Shown: one piece after another, positions 30,709 to 38,945 of the stretch | How the letters are laid out: every line of letters starts with the position of its first letter | How positions within the stretch are numbered: the first letter of the stretch is position 1 | Assembly (NCBI GenBank): GCA_034401795.1 | Contig: CM067372.1 | Coordinates: 20,623,722 to 20,687,721 of the forward strand | DNA length: 64,000 nucleotides | Source of the DNA: Chaetoderma sp. LZ-2023a | Taxonomy: Eukaryota; Mollusca; Caudofoveata; Chaetodermatida; Chaetodermatidae | Direction: 5' to 3' | Made by a program: the position numbers and the translations under genes | The notes under the pieces: generated by a model | What the model saw: only the letters and a program-made list of their open reading frames with translations | What the model was told of the DNA's origin: nothing | Databases searched by the model: none

Positions 30709-31610
30709 AGCAGGCTAGTTTCCTGGCTGGATTCAGCTTGTAGGTCAAGGTCTGCGCCTTTTCCAGAGATGGCTTGAAGTGTGAAAGCTCACCTGTCTCC
30801 TTGTTGCTGAAGATGGAGTGGTACAGCTCAGCTGCCCTCTGTACACCTGCGATAAAGTCCCCTTTGGTCTCCTTGAGGGTTAGGCTGTCGTATATGGTCT
30901 CGAGCAGGGCCCGTCCACACTTGGAGCTGAAGTATAGCAACCGAGCATTGTGGCGGATGTCCGGTGAGATCTCGCGGGTGTACTTCTGAAAGAGGATGAA
31001 GACAGTTATCTTTGTGTGCCGGATGCGCCTGGTGATGTTGCTGAGGTAGGTGACTGTCTTCTGGTCCATTGCTGGGTCATCAAAAACTAGAACAAGTGGT
31101 TCTGTCAGTCGGGCTGCCAGCAGCTTCTCCATCAGTGCTTGCAGGTTCTGCGTCTTGGTGATTGGGACATTGCACCATTGATCATTACTGTCAACCGCCT
31201 CAGCCGCGGAGTCAGACACCAGAAGGATGTATTGAGAGTGTAGATGTTCGGCCAGGGGAGCCCGCAGCAAGATGTTTTTCCCGTGTCCTGACGGGGCAAT
31301 GATCAGCACCACCTGACCAGCATCGGCCAGCCTACTGTCGAATGGTACAGACATGCGTGCGGAGGATGGTTAGCACTTGGTCGGCGGTAGCCTCGTCTAC
31401 ATCTGGGAGACTAAACGGCAGTACTTCCTGCATCAGCTCTTTCGCCTGCAAAGTGGGGAATCCTGCACCTCCGGTGGATACGAAGGATGCGATGGAGGTG
31501 TCAAGCATGAAATCCCAGCAGCAGCTGAGAGGATAGTGTAGAGGGCCTGTGTCAGCACCCACAGTGTCTAGTACATCCAGTATCTGTATGATACATGCCC
31601 GGGAAGCCAT
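30692..31610 (-). pseudogene. Polinton packaging ATPase (FtsK/A32 type), frameshifted
   Basis: It is expected to hydrolyse ATP to drive DNA into a capsid. An ATG at 31610 opens MASRACIIQILDVLDTVG and QAKELMQEVLPFSLPDVDEA. A frameshift near 31345 leads to the core: VVLIIAPSGHGKNILL (Walker A), LVLVFDDPAMDQ (Walker B with paired Asp), ITVFILFQKYTREISPDIRH (sensor-like, ending in a conserved Arg-His) and LETIYDSLTLKETKGDF, ending ELYHSIFSNKETGELSHFK. Walker A ends GKN where GKS or GKT is normal, so ATP binding may be impaired. The TTTAAG-N-GATAG-ATG block precedes it. Domain order and motif spacing fit Polinton ATPases well. Confidence 0.88.
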
Positions 31611-31631
31611 GACTATCCTGTGGTCTTAAAC
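31608..31631 (-). promoter_or_regulatory. Promoter-like block before the ATPase
   Basis: The minus strand reads TTTAAGACCACAGGATAGTC and then ATG. TTTAA lies 20 nt before the ATG, with a weak TATA-like GGATAG. Confidence 0.5.
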
Positions 31632-31656
31632 GGCAAACCAAAGAACCCTGACTTCT

Positions 31657-32109
31657 TCACCTCTGGCTAGCGGTAGCACCTTTTTGGCCATCGACAGTGA
31701 TATTGCTCAGGCCAAGGGTGCCTACCCTGAGATTCTCTCCATCCTGTTGGAATGAGCTCCGTGGTTTCAGGAGATTCTTAACAAGGTCTTGTGCATAGGA
31801 CTCAGCCATAACCTTGATGGCACCAGCCTCATCGACTCCGAGCATACCTCGCATCGTTGCCCTGTCTTTGATGCCCATCCCCTTGTATACAGTCTTGGCC
31901 TTGTTAATGGCCGATTGTCCTACCGTATCAGTGTTCCCGATGAGATCTCGGGCTGGGATGGTACCTCCGATCTCCCGCTGGTCTCCCTTCTCATCGAAGT
32001 CTAGGAAGGAGATAGGGGCAACAGTGTCCTCTGAACCGAGGCGTGCCTCGCCCAAGTGAGCAAGATCTCCTAGCTCTTTTCTTTCTAGGTCTGTGAGTGA
32101 CAGAGTCAT
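31657..32109 (-). CDS. Polinton hypothetical protein (150 aa)
   Basis: Intact open frame from ATG at 32109 (MTLSLTDLERKELGDLAHLG). It is hydrophilic and acidic at first (DFDEKGDQREIGGTIPARDL). The centre looks helical (QSAINKAKTVYKGMGIKDRA, TMRGMLGVDEAGAIKVMAES) and the end is beta-prone (NLRVGTLGLSNITVDGQKG). It has no signal peptide or membrane segment. I do not recognise the family. It stands between the ATPase gene and a small Cys-rich gene on the same strand, each with its own promoter-like block, which suggests a virion or assembly protein (inference). Confidence 0.6.
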   Translation of the reverse strand: MTLSLTDLERKELGDLAHLGEARLGSEDTVAPISFLDFDEKGDQREIGGTIPARDLIGNTDTVGQSAINKAKTVYKGMGIKDRATMRGMLGVDEAGAIKVMAESYAQDLVKNLLKPRSSFQQDGENLRVGTLGLSNITVDGQKGATASQR

Positions 32110-32132
32110 AGTGTTATATACACGGCTTAAAC
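32107..32132 (-). promoter_or_regulatory. Promoter-like block before the 32109 gene
   Basis: The minus strand reads TTTAAGCCGTGTATATAACA, then CT and ATG. TTTAA is 22 nt before the ATG and TATATAA is 5 nt before it. This is the best example of the motif in the element. Confidence 0.6.
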
Positions 32133-32135
32133 CTA

Positions 32136-32360
32136 CTAGTCATACTCCCAGTGAAATAGTTGGGCATAGGAGGACCACGCAGTCGGCCAAGGGAATAGGT
32201 AGCAGCACTCAGGGTACTGGCCCTTTCTGCAGGGGCACGCCTTGTGGGCGGGCCACCATTCCCGGGCATTGGAGATCCTCAGTCCGCGTACTCCACTATG
32301 GGCTACACACCGCCCTCTGGCACGCCATGCCTCATATTCTGCAGGGGTCTCGTGATCCAT
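32136..32360 (-). CDS. Polinton small Cys/Trp-rich protein (74 aa)
   Basis: Open frame from ATG at 32360 to TAG at 32136. It contains EYEAWRARGRCVAHSG, AREWWPAHKACPCRK and QYPECCYLFPWPTAW, with five cysteines and two histidines clustered in the middle. The cluster could bind zinc or form disulphides (inference). No family is recognised. It is preceded by TTTAACCCCTCTAAATAG and the ATG eight bases later. Confidence 0.55.
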   Translation of the reverse strand: MDHETPAEYEAWRARGRCVAHSGVRGLRISNAREWWPAHKACPCRKGQYPECCYLFPWPTAWSSYAQLFHWEYD

Positions 32361-32424
32361 CTCTCACTATTTAGAGGGGTTAAACGTAGGCGACGATGAT
32401 CTCAGCCATTGCACTCGTTGCTAG

Positions 32425-32788
32425 AAGTACACGTGGAATCTGAGACAGCTGGCGATGAGCACAGCTTCAGGAGTACCAGAACAGGAGTGAAGCAGGGTGG
32501 AACTTACTCCACATCCTGCTGTGGCACACCACACGGCAACGTTCAGCTGCTGATTCCAGTATGAGAGGCTTGGAGCAGCCATCCAAGTATGAGCTTGATG
32601 GTGATGTGGCGGTTGGTCAGCGGTCGTGGGTTGACGGAGAAGCTGCTTTGGGACCGTCCATCCACTGTGATGGAGAACGGCGTTAGCTCTGGTATATCAT
32701 CCAGTAGACCTCTCAGGCCAGTCAAGGGTGTACCCAGGAAGGGCGGTTGGCTCCGGATGACTGTCGTGAGGTTCAGTGGGAAGGCCAT
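32425..32788 (-). pseudogene. Polinton hypothetical protein, frameshifted
   Basis: It starts at ATG 32788 with MAFPLNLTTVIRSQPPFLGT, then ELTPFSITVDGRSQSSF and NRHITIKLILGWL. A frameshift near 32580 leads to SYWNQQLNVAVWCATAGCGV and ends AVLIASCLRFHVYF at about 32430. VWCATAGCGVS and RFHVYF look like conserved segments I may have seen in Polinton proteins, but I cannot assign them with confidence. The promoter-like block TTTAAGAACACCAGTATAG precedes the ATG. Confidence 0.45.
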
Positions 32789-32808
32789 CTATACTGGTGT
32801 TCTTAAAG
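32786..32808 (-). promoter_or_regulatory. Promoter-like block before the 32788 gene
   Basis: The minus strand reads TTTAAGAACACCAGTATAG followed directly by ATG. TTTAA is 19 nt before the ATG. Confidence 0.5.
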
Positions 32809-32987
32809 CTACCGTACAGGCAGCACACTATTTGTAGTTGTCTCGACTCCAGAGACCGGCGAGGTGACCTCACCGTAACATCTCGTTTTTTAGCTCCATA
32901 TCAACCCGCCCGCTGGAGCCTTTGAGGTATTGCTGTCGCACTAGGTTTCCCGGTGCGGTACAGGGCATGGACCTTCAATATATGGTG

Positions 32988-33449
32988 TTACTCTTCATCG
33001 GTGACCTGGCCATCCTTGAGAGCTTTGCTGACAGACTCGTCGATAGTCCGTAGCATACTCTGTGCCAGTGTCACATACTTAGCATGCTTCTCCAGCCTCC
33101 TTGTGATCTGCTCCTGCCCCACTCCCAAGGCCATGGCCAAGACAGTGGCGGCTAGTGTCACGCCACCCAGCGGGATGCCGACAAGGGCACCCGCCCCTGT
33201 AGCGAGAGTGGCCACAGCTGCCACACCAGCACTGGCTCCAATCACACCCGCAGCAGTGGTTGTACGTGCGAGGACGTTGTATGCTGTCTTATATCGCCTG
33301 CGCGACCTGCTGTACTTTTTTGCCTAATGGACGAGATTCTGCCTGATGATATCTATCTGCTGGAGTCGCCAGCCGTGGATGGTACCGCCCTCGTCAGCAA
33401 TCAGGGAGGGGTATAGTTCTGGTTGCTTCTGCCACTCTGATTTTGCCAT
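32988..33449 (-). pseudogene. Polinton hydrophobic membrane-type protein, one internal stop
   Basis: ATG at 33449 opens MAKSEWQKQPELYPSLIADE and GGTIHGWRLQQIDIIRQNLV. After an in-frame TAG near 33326 it continues KKYSRSRRRYKTAYNVLART, then a long glycine/alanine-rich hydrophobic stretch (GVIGASAGVAAVATLATGAG, then GIPLGGVTLAATVLAMALGV). The end is soluble: ITRRLEKHAKYVTLAQSMLR and ESVSKALKDGQVTDEE. Two membrane-spanning helices followed by an amphipathic tail fit a membrane-active virion protein of the kind expected in Polinton-like elements (inference). The TAG may be a simple nonsense mutation. A TTTAAG-N-ATATA block precedes the ATG. Confidence 0.55.
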
Positions 33450-33470
33450 AGTATATCTGGAGGCTTAAAC
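33447..33470 (-). promoter_or_regulatory. Promoter-like block before the 33449 gene
   Basis: The minus strand reads TTTAAGCCTCCAGATATACT and then ATG. TTTAA is 20 nt before the ATG. Confidence 0.55.
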
Positions 33471-33773
33471 CTGCATCACCTGCAGAATCTGCTCATGAGT
33501 CATAGAAGGGTTCATTTTGGAGAGCCTGGCGCCCCGTACCAGCTTGCTGGTGTTGAGACAGATGTCTCTTAGACAGTGGTCATCTAGCACTATGTCGGGT
33601 GCCAGTAGCTTTCTGAGACGTGACATCTGGAACTTCACCTTATCACCAAGATAGTAGGTCCGCCACTGGATGGCTTTCTTGGTCTTACACTTCTGCACCA
33701 TCTCCTCTCCCCACTGTATGACCTCTGGCTCATCCTCGTCTGAGAAGACACCTGGCTCATCGCCGTCTGTCAA
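33465..33773 (-). CDS. Polinton hypothetical protein (102 aa), possibly one gene with the next
   Basis: Open frame on the minus strand (MTDGDEPGVFSDEDEPEVIQ start, acidic). It continues with KCKTKKAIQWRTYYLGDKVK and FQMSRLRKLLAPDIVLDDHC, ending PSMTHEQILQVMQV. The stop is beside the promoter-like block of the 33449 gene. No TTTAA/TATA block precedes this ATG, so it may be the C-terminal part of the protein that starts at 34004, split by the TAG near 33815 (inference). No family recognised. Confidence 0.5.
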   Translation of the reverse strand: MTDGDEPGVFSDEDEPEVIQWGEEMVQKCKTKKAIQWRTYYLGDKVKFQMSRLRKLLAPDIVLDDHCLRDICLNTSKLVRGARLSKMNPSMTHEQILQVMQV

Positions 33774-33812
33774 GACTCCTGAGTCCTGCTTACTCTTCTT
33801 CAGAAGGTCCTG

Positions 33813-34004
33813 CTAGTATTTGGAAGCTTCACTGTTCCTTCGGCTCCTTGCAATGCTCACGTTCTGTTGATACCAGCTCTCCCGCTGTAGTCGATCTCCT
33901 TCTTTTTGCAGTGCGAGCATCTGTTCGTTTTGTGCAGGGGTCATGAAGGGGCAAAACTCTTTCATCATCTCGGCAAAGGTCAGATATTCCTGGTATGATA
34001 TCAT
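33813..34004 (-). CDS. Polinton hypothetical protein (63 aa), N-terminal part of a longer gene?
   Basis: Open frame from ATG at 34004, MISYQEYLTFAEMMKEFCPF then MTPAQNEQMLALQKEGDRLQ and SIARSRRNSEASKY. It is helical and charged. Its start overlaps the stop of the gene ending at 34001 by 4 nt, an ATGA-type overlap. A single TAG separates it from the frame at 33773, which may be its continuation. Confidence 0.45.
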   Translation of the reverse strand: MISYQEYLTFAEMMKEFCPFMTPAQNEQMLALQKEGDRLQRESWYQQNVSIARSRRNSEASKY

Positions 34005-34384
34005 GTTGTCGTCAGGTCAATGAGTAATAAGAGTGTAAACTCTAAATGGGCGTCCGATATCCCATCCGTGCTGGCATATATGTTAATGGAGGGTCTGTCA
34101 AAAAGGTGATTTACAGGTGTGAACAGGCTAGGACTGATAGCTTTCCATAGGTTGCTATTGGCACCTGGGAGATACTGTATCACGTCCCGGCCGACTTCTA
34201 CCAGTGAGCTGCTGTGTGCACTGCCCAGAGGTTGATGTAGCACATCGACGTGTATGTATGTTGTGCCCCGCTGGGGCTCCTCGAAGAGGACCCATTCTAC
34301 ATGGTACTGTACCACCTGTCTCCCCTCTAGAGAGGGTGAGATTACGTTCTCGCCACCGGAGAGCAGCAGTCGGACAATCGGCAT
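34001..34384 (-). CDS. Polinton hypothetical protein (127 aa), beta-rich
   Basis: Intact frame from ATG at 34384, MPIVRLLLSGGENVISPSLE, with alternating strands (QVVQYHVEWVLFEEP, TTYIHVDVLHQPLG, HSSSLVEVGRDVIQYLPGAN) and the end INIYASTDGISDAHLEFTLL. The beta-rich make-up and size would suit a small capsid or minor virion protein (inference). Family not recognised. It is divergent from the plus-strand gene at 34423, with 38 bp between start codons. Confidence 0.55.
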   Translation of the reverse strand: MPIVRLLLSGGENVISPSLEGRQVVQYHVEWVLFEEPQRGTTYIHVDVLHQPLGSAHSSSLVEVGRDVIQYLPGANSNLWKAISPSLFTPVNHLFDRPSINIYASTDGISDAHLEFTLLLLIDLTTT

Positions 34385-34425
34385 GGTTATATGTCTTGTG
34401 TAAACCCCTCTTATAGCTTGCTATG
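34382..34425. promoter_or_regulatory. Divergent promoter-like region between two start codons
   Basis: On the minus strand TTTACACAAGACATATAACC leads into ATG at 34384. On the plus strand GTGTAAACCCCTCTTATAGC and CTTGCT lead into ATG at 34423. The central GTGTAAAC is shared. Confidence 0.5.
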
Positions 34426-35398
34426 GAACCCATATTTGCTCACTCGACTAGTCTTGCTGACCTGGCAGATGTGTACGCAGTTGATGCTGCCAAGGTAGAA
34501 GAGAGCGATGGCAAGTCATTCGCCCTACAGTACGAAGCAAGCTCAAAGGCATTCTCCCTCCACCTCATTGGTGGTGATGGGGTGGAGCTGCTCACAGACC
34601 TCAAGGATTTGACGAAGGAGTGCCTGGGTCGCAACATAGATGGCCACAAGATCGTGTTTCGTTACGATTTCCTGAAGAGGAAGTACATCCTCGAGCCGTT
34701 GATTGAGCTCTCGGATACAGAGGTGGCAGACATCAACACCCTAAATAACCACCTCAGCTTTCATCTGCTCAAACCCTATTCGAGCGTTGCCCCGCCGATG
34801 GCCCATGATGGCCTGCTATTGACCCTGGCAAATAAACCTGCAGTTCACATTTGAAGAGAATGAAGTGTGGTACCGTGCTGGACCTGGGGGTGACTGGCAA
34901 ACATGGTTGCCCCTATATAGGCCTCCCGCAGTCATTGACATAGAGGTTACTCCCCTCTCCACTGTTGTGAAAAAGGATGGGACAGTTCGAAAGCTCTACA
35001 ATCGTGGATCATCCTTCCTCACCTACATAGGTGAAGGTGTCTCCCTGACGAGGGTACGTCACTGGATCGGGGTTACAGGTGGAATGCTCCTGCTGCATCA
35101 TACATTCGATGGACCAGAAGCTGTTAACCTCCAGGAGGGCATCCTACGGGTAGATGGTGTGTCACATGTCTCCAAAGTCAAGGGTGCTGTTAAACTGCTT
35201 CAGCGAGTCGGACTCACTAGCCCGCAAACGACTCATATAGTCCTAGAGCTACATTTCTTAGCCGGCGGCAGAGTGAAGCAGCTAGCCCCTGCCCCTGAGG
35301 GGATGAAGATCACTATCGATCCGAATGGAACAGGGCTCAATCTGGCACAGATATTTATTGAGGGATTCACTCTGTTCAGTTTAACTCTTCATATATAG
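34423..35398 (+). pseudogene. Polinton hypothetical protein (about 325 codons), one frameshift
   Basis: The first frame from ATG at 34423 reads MEPIFAHSTSLADLADVYAV, SLHLIGGDGVELLTDLKDLT and IVFRYDFLKRKYILEPLIEL. A frameshift near 34835 leads to VWYRAGPGGDWQTWLPLY, PPAVIDIEVTPLSTVVKKDG, HWIGVTGGMLLLHHTFDGPE and LDPNGTG-like residues (ITIDPNGTGLNLAQIFIEGF), ending at 35398. It is beta-rich with no membrane segment. I do not recognise the family. It is the first of two plus-strand genes at the right end, and the next gene starts 2 bp after its stop. Confidence 0.5.
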
Positions 35399-35403
35399 CC
35401 ATG
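35380..35403 (+). promoter_or_regulatory. Promoter-like block before the right-end gene
   Basis: TTTAACTCTTCATATATAGC, then C and ATG. TTTAA is 21 nt before the ATG; the block overlaps the end of the preceding gene. Confidence 0.55.
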
Positions 35404-35808
35404 ATTCTCATCATACTGCTCGTGCTGGCGTCTACAGCAGTGGAACAGGGCGCTGAGACTGCCATGATATTGGATGCCAAGTGGGCCCACTTCCGGGATG
35501 ACCCCCAGTACAATCCTTGGGTCGACCCCTTGTGGAGAAACATTTACGACCGCTTTCACTCACGTAAAGAGATCGAGTCTGTCTGCCACTTCTCTGGGGT
35601 GGAGAGGGTAGGCCGTGGTTGTCTGCTGGAGACCCCTGCTCAGCACCAGATTCTATGCGTAACATGTGAACATGCCAGAGTCTGCCGTGGTTCACATGCT
35701 AATCACTTTAGCCTCCTCCCAGGTGAGCGTTGTCAAGGTAGATGGAAGCCCCTATGGGTGGTCCCATCAAGCCGATGCGACTCTGGCAGAGACTACGTGT
35801 TTGTCTGA
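35401..35808 (+). pseudogene. Polinton small secreted or membrane-anchored protein, probably frameshifted
   Basis: ATG at 35401 opens a hydrophobic leader (MILIILLVLASTAVEQG) like a signal peptide. Next come AKWAHFRDDPQYNPWVDPLW, RNIYDRFHSRKEIESVCHFS and GRGCLLETPAQHQILCVTCE. The later part looks natural in the +2 frame (ITLASSQVSVVKVDGSPYGW), so a shift near 35660 is likely. Cysteines suggest disulphides. Family not recognised. It reads toward the right TIR and ends 30 bp before it. Confidence 0.45.
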
Positions 35809-35840
35809 GCCTACACAGAATAGAGGCCGGCCCTGTGGGC

Positions 35841-36141
35841 GATCAGTGGTGTATATCACTGTGGAGGCTTGTCTCTAAATGGGCGTTCAGCCCCTGGTAG
35901 TAGTAGTGTCGTGATGATCCTACCTCCCTGGCAGCCGTTCGGCGATCCGTGGTGGTCTCAACAACCTATGCCCCATGGATTGAGAGGGCGGTGGGGGCCA
36001 CCACAGATCGCCGAACGGCGGCCAGTTGAGGGATGGTATCATTTTGACCCCGACTCTGATTTCCATTTAGACAAATGAGCCCCCCACCCGATTTCCATTT
36101 AGACAAAGGAGGTGGTATCATTTTGACACCCTCTTACTACT
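35841..36141. repeat. Polinton right terminal inverted repeat
   Basis: Inverse of 18274-18589. It begins GATCAGTGGTGTATATCACT and contains the internal palindrome (GCCGTTCGGCGATCCGTGG and CCACAGATCGCCGAACGGC), ending CTCTTACTACT. The poly-G runs of the left copy are absent or short here. Confidence 0.93.
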
Positions 36142-36650
36142 GAAGTTGAGATGCTAGGTTGAGTCAAACAGAAAATGTAAATGTTGAAAAAGCTAAGGTT
36201 TTTACCCAGGTTAAAGTGACCTTGCCCGTTGACCTTTTGACTCAAGGTCATTGTGTGATGCTCTCCCATTATAAAGAATCCTGTGTCCAGGTTTGGATCC
36301 AATATGATTAACTAGAGCTGAGATATAAACAGCTAAGTTGAGCTAAACCAAAAATGTTAATGTCGAGAAAAACAATCTCCTTAACACGATCACAGTGACC
36401 GTGACCTTTGACCCAAGGCCATTGTGTGATGCCATGTCATTAAAAGGAAGCATGTGTACAAGTTTGGCTCCAGTATGATTAACCAAACATGAGATAGAAA
36501 CAGAAAAGTTGAGCTAAACACAAAATGTTAATGTTGAAAAAGACAAGGTTTTTACGAAGGCCACAGTGACCGTGACCATTGAAGCAAGTTTGGGTCCAGT
36601 ATGATTAACCACACATGAAAGATATAAACATAAAAAGTTGAGCTAAATGG
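36142..36650. repeat. Array of about 170-bp repeats, right side of the Polinton
   Basis: Three units continue the array seen at 17680-18267, with TTGACCTTTTGACTCAAGGT, TGTGATGC, GTCCAGGTTTGGATCCAATA and TGATTAACTAGAGC-type blocks. The first unit is the one cut by the Polinton. Confidence 0.85.
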
Positions 36651-36924
36651 AAATTGGATGCCGCCACTGGACGACGTGTCGGGTATCACAATAGCTTGTT
36701 TTACTGCGTAAAGCCGAGCTAAAAAACTAATGATCCTATTTGGCTCTAATTTTAATATAAGGAAGGAACTTGACGCGTAAGAGGATTTCCAGACTTTTAC
36801 CGCGATGCGAATCAAAGAACGAGGACCTGGATCAAATAAAATTCTGTATCTACGTATCTCGGAAACTATGATCTAACAAAATACGAAACATCAGAAAAGC
36901 TTTAACGTGACAGAACCAGAAGGC

Positions 36925-37130
36925 GAGCGTCCGCAATCTCTGATTGCTCTTGTTATCCCCTGTCAACCCTCTGTGCATTCAGCTGTCTATATAAACCAGT
37001 GGGCCAGTAACATGGCTGCCATTGAGGGCAGAGCATTTGATTGCCCTTGTTATCCCCTGTCACCCCTCTGTACATTCAGCTGTCTATATAAACCAGTGGG
37101 CCACTAACATGGCTGCCATTGAGGATAGAG
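36925..37130. repeat. Tandem duplication, about 97 bp
   Basis: Two copies share TGTTATCCCCTGTCA, CAGCTGTCTATATAAACCAG and AACATGGCTGCCATTGAGG. The region 36650-38180 otherwise holds a short G run at 37609 and a degenerate ATATGGCCGC repeat at 37190-37395. I see no gene. Confidence 0.85.
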
Positions 37131-37189
37131 TATTTGATCTATATCTAGTTGGTCATGGCTTCGGAGATGTTTAAATATGTGTCTAAAAG

Positions 37190-37395
37190 ATAGCGCAAAA
37201 TACAATATGGCCGCTGACTAAATCGACCAATCATCCTGATTTGAAGTCTTGGGATCTCTATATGCTAAAAATGATTCCAACCAAATTTAATTGAAATCGT
37301 GCCAGGGGTTCTTGAGAAAGGAAGAACATGACCAACAGATGACAGAACGGTTGCCGTGGCATATGCTGAATTGGGCTTGCAGGCCATGTGAGCTA
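37190..37395. mobile_element. Degenerate relative of the 8060-9279 repeat
   Basis: AATATGGCCGCTGAC, TGGGATCTCTATATGC, TTTAATTGAAATCGTGCCAG, GGGTTCTTGAGAAAGG and GCAGGCCATGTGAGCTAA match parts of the 1.2-kb repeat family, mostly in inverse orientation. Confidence 0.45.
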
Positions 37396-38184
37396 ACAAT
37401 GTTGTTTAAATGGAACAGGAAATGAATAACCATGGTATTGAAAACTCTTAGTAAAATATTTTATTTTTCTAGGATATCTTGAAACATTTCCGTGATTATG
37501 TAAATTAGAATGCAATGCTATTAATGTAGTAAGCCCTCTCCTATGGATACACACGAAACAGCATGCTTGACAGAATCTTGTACAGTACATAATATTGCTG
37601 CTTGGGGAGGGGGGGGGGATCTGTTCAGGTGTATTGGCTCCAATGATTAAACCACATGATAAACTGAAATCTTTTGAGTCGTAACTTCAAAGCAGGCATC
37701 AAACATACCCGAGTCTTAACCCTTAACTCAGTGATGTCAATATTCTAACCTTTATTGTGTCAATTGCAAAGCAACTGGTGTATGTGACAGCAACATTTTC
37801 TAACAAATTTGCTGAAAAATGAACACCCAGTTCATCTTTTAATATAATTTTGACATCAGCGTGTTAAGGGTTAATTTCAAAGCAGTCATTAAACATACAA
37901 GTAAATTCTTGAATATTTGGCTGCAACAGCTTCCTGAGAAATTACTTTACCTATATTCAACAGAATATTTCTTATATCGTAAGATGTCAAATCCAACATA
38001 AACCTTTCATGTATTAGATTAATTCTTCAAAAGCTAGCTTTTACTTTACAGATTTGTATTAATTAGTGTAATTAGTTTATTTGAAGGAACCCACTTATTT
38101 GATAACGATGTTGCTGATAGTGTTTGTTTTAGACAGTAACATCCTTCAGCAACACTTCAGATCGAGCGTCATATAAGCAAACCT

Positions 38185-38408
38185 TAGCCCTTCAATGGTC
38201 AAATTTGGTCAAGAAAATTTAAATATCTGCTTATTAAATGCCCATTTCCAGGCTTAGAAAATAAAAATTGTAAAAATTTATCACTGGAATTTCATTTTAG
38301 TGGTAAATTTTCAAAAAATTTTATATTGTATTCTCCAGGCCTGGAAATGGACATTCCACAAGCCCATAACAGAGAGCAGTTTTGACCGGCTTGACAATTA
38401 AAGGGTTA
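38185..38408. mobile_element. Fold-back MITE family F2 copy
   Basis: CCCTTCAATGGTCAA at one end and TTGACAATTAAAGGG at the other are inverted. TTTATCACTGGAAT and TTTTAGTGGTAAAT pair near the centre. Confidence 0.7.
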
Positions 38409-38552
38409 ATACTGTAAGTTAATCATTCATGATTAAGAGGGTTAATGTTTACACAGTAAGAAATGGCTTCATTCCTACTTCTCATCATATATATGGTTCA
38501 TCAAACACTAGTAGTCTATTATAAAATTAAACGTCTATAAATATAAAAACAT

Positions 38553-38945
38553 TGTTCATAGTATCGCTGCTACAACTCACAACTGCCATTCAGAATATGT
38601 GGTATCGCTGCTACAACTCACAACTGCCATTCAGAATATGTGGTATCGCTGCTACAACTGACAACTGCCATTCAGAATATGTGGTATCGCTGCTACAACT
38701 CACAACTGCCATTCAGAATATGTGGTATCGCTGCTACAACTCACAACTGCCATTCAGAATATGTGGTATCGCTGCTACAACTGACAACTGCCATTCAGAA
38801 TATGTGGTATCGCTGCTACAACTCACAACTGCCATTCAGAATATGTGGTATCGCTGCTACAACTCACAACTGCCATTCAGAATATGTGGTATCGCTGCTA
38901 CAACTCACAACTGCCATTCAGAATATGTGGTATCGCTGCTATAAA
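38553..38945. repeat. 41-bp minisatellite, 9-10 copies
   Basis: Very homogeneous units starting TGGTATCGCTGCTACAACTC, with only a C/G variant (ACTCACAA versus ACTGACAA). Such homogeneity suggests recent expansion. Confidence 0.97.

Larger units (their letters stand above)
18274..36141. mobile_element. Polinton/Maverick giant transposon, full length (17.9 kb)
   Basis: Terminal inverted repeats of about 0.3 kb begin AGTAGTAATAGGGGGTCAAA at the left and end with the inverse of AGTAGTAAGAGGGTGTCAAA at the right. The inside carries the Polinton hallmark set: protein-primed family B DNA polymerase, retroviral-type integrase and FtsK/A32-type packaging ATPase, plus a series of small genes. Length (15-20 kb is usual) and 5'-AGT ends fit the family. 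GAAGT flanks both ends (18269-18273 and 36142-36146). Polintons normally duplicate 6 bp, and the sixth base differs here (C versus T). Nearly every gene has frameshifts, and a non-LTR retrotransposon splits the polymerase, so this copy is dead. I could not identify a major capsid protein or the adenovirus-type protease. Confidence 0.95.

Noticed and set aside
32425..32788. Assignment of this ORF as the Polinton major capsid protein
   Set aside because: VWCATAGCGVS and RFHVYF seemed familiar, but the ORF is only about 120 codons and I could not support a capsid fold from sequence alone.
34001..35398. Adenovirus-type cysteine protease
   Set aside because: I looked for a His-Trp, Asp/Glu and Gln-x-Cys arrangement in these and the neighbouring ORFs and did not find one.
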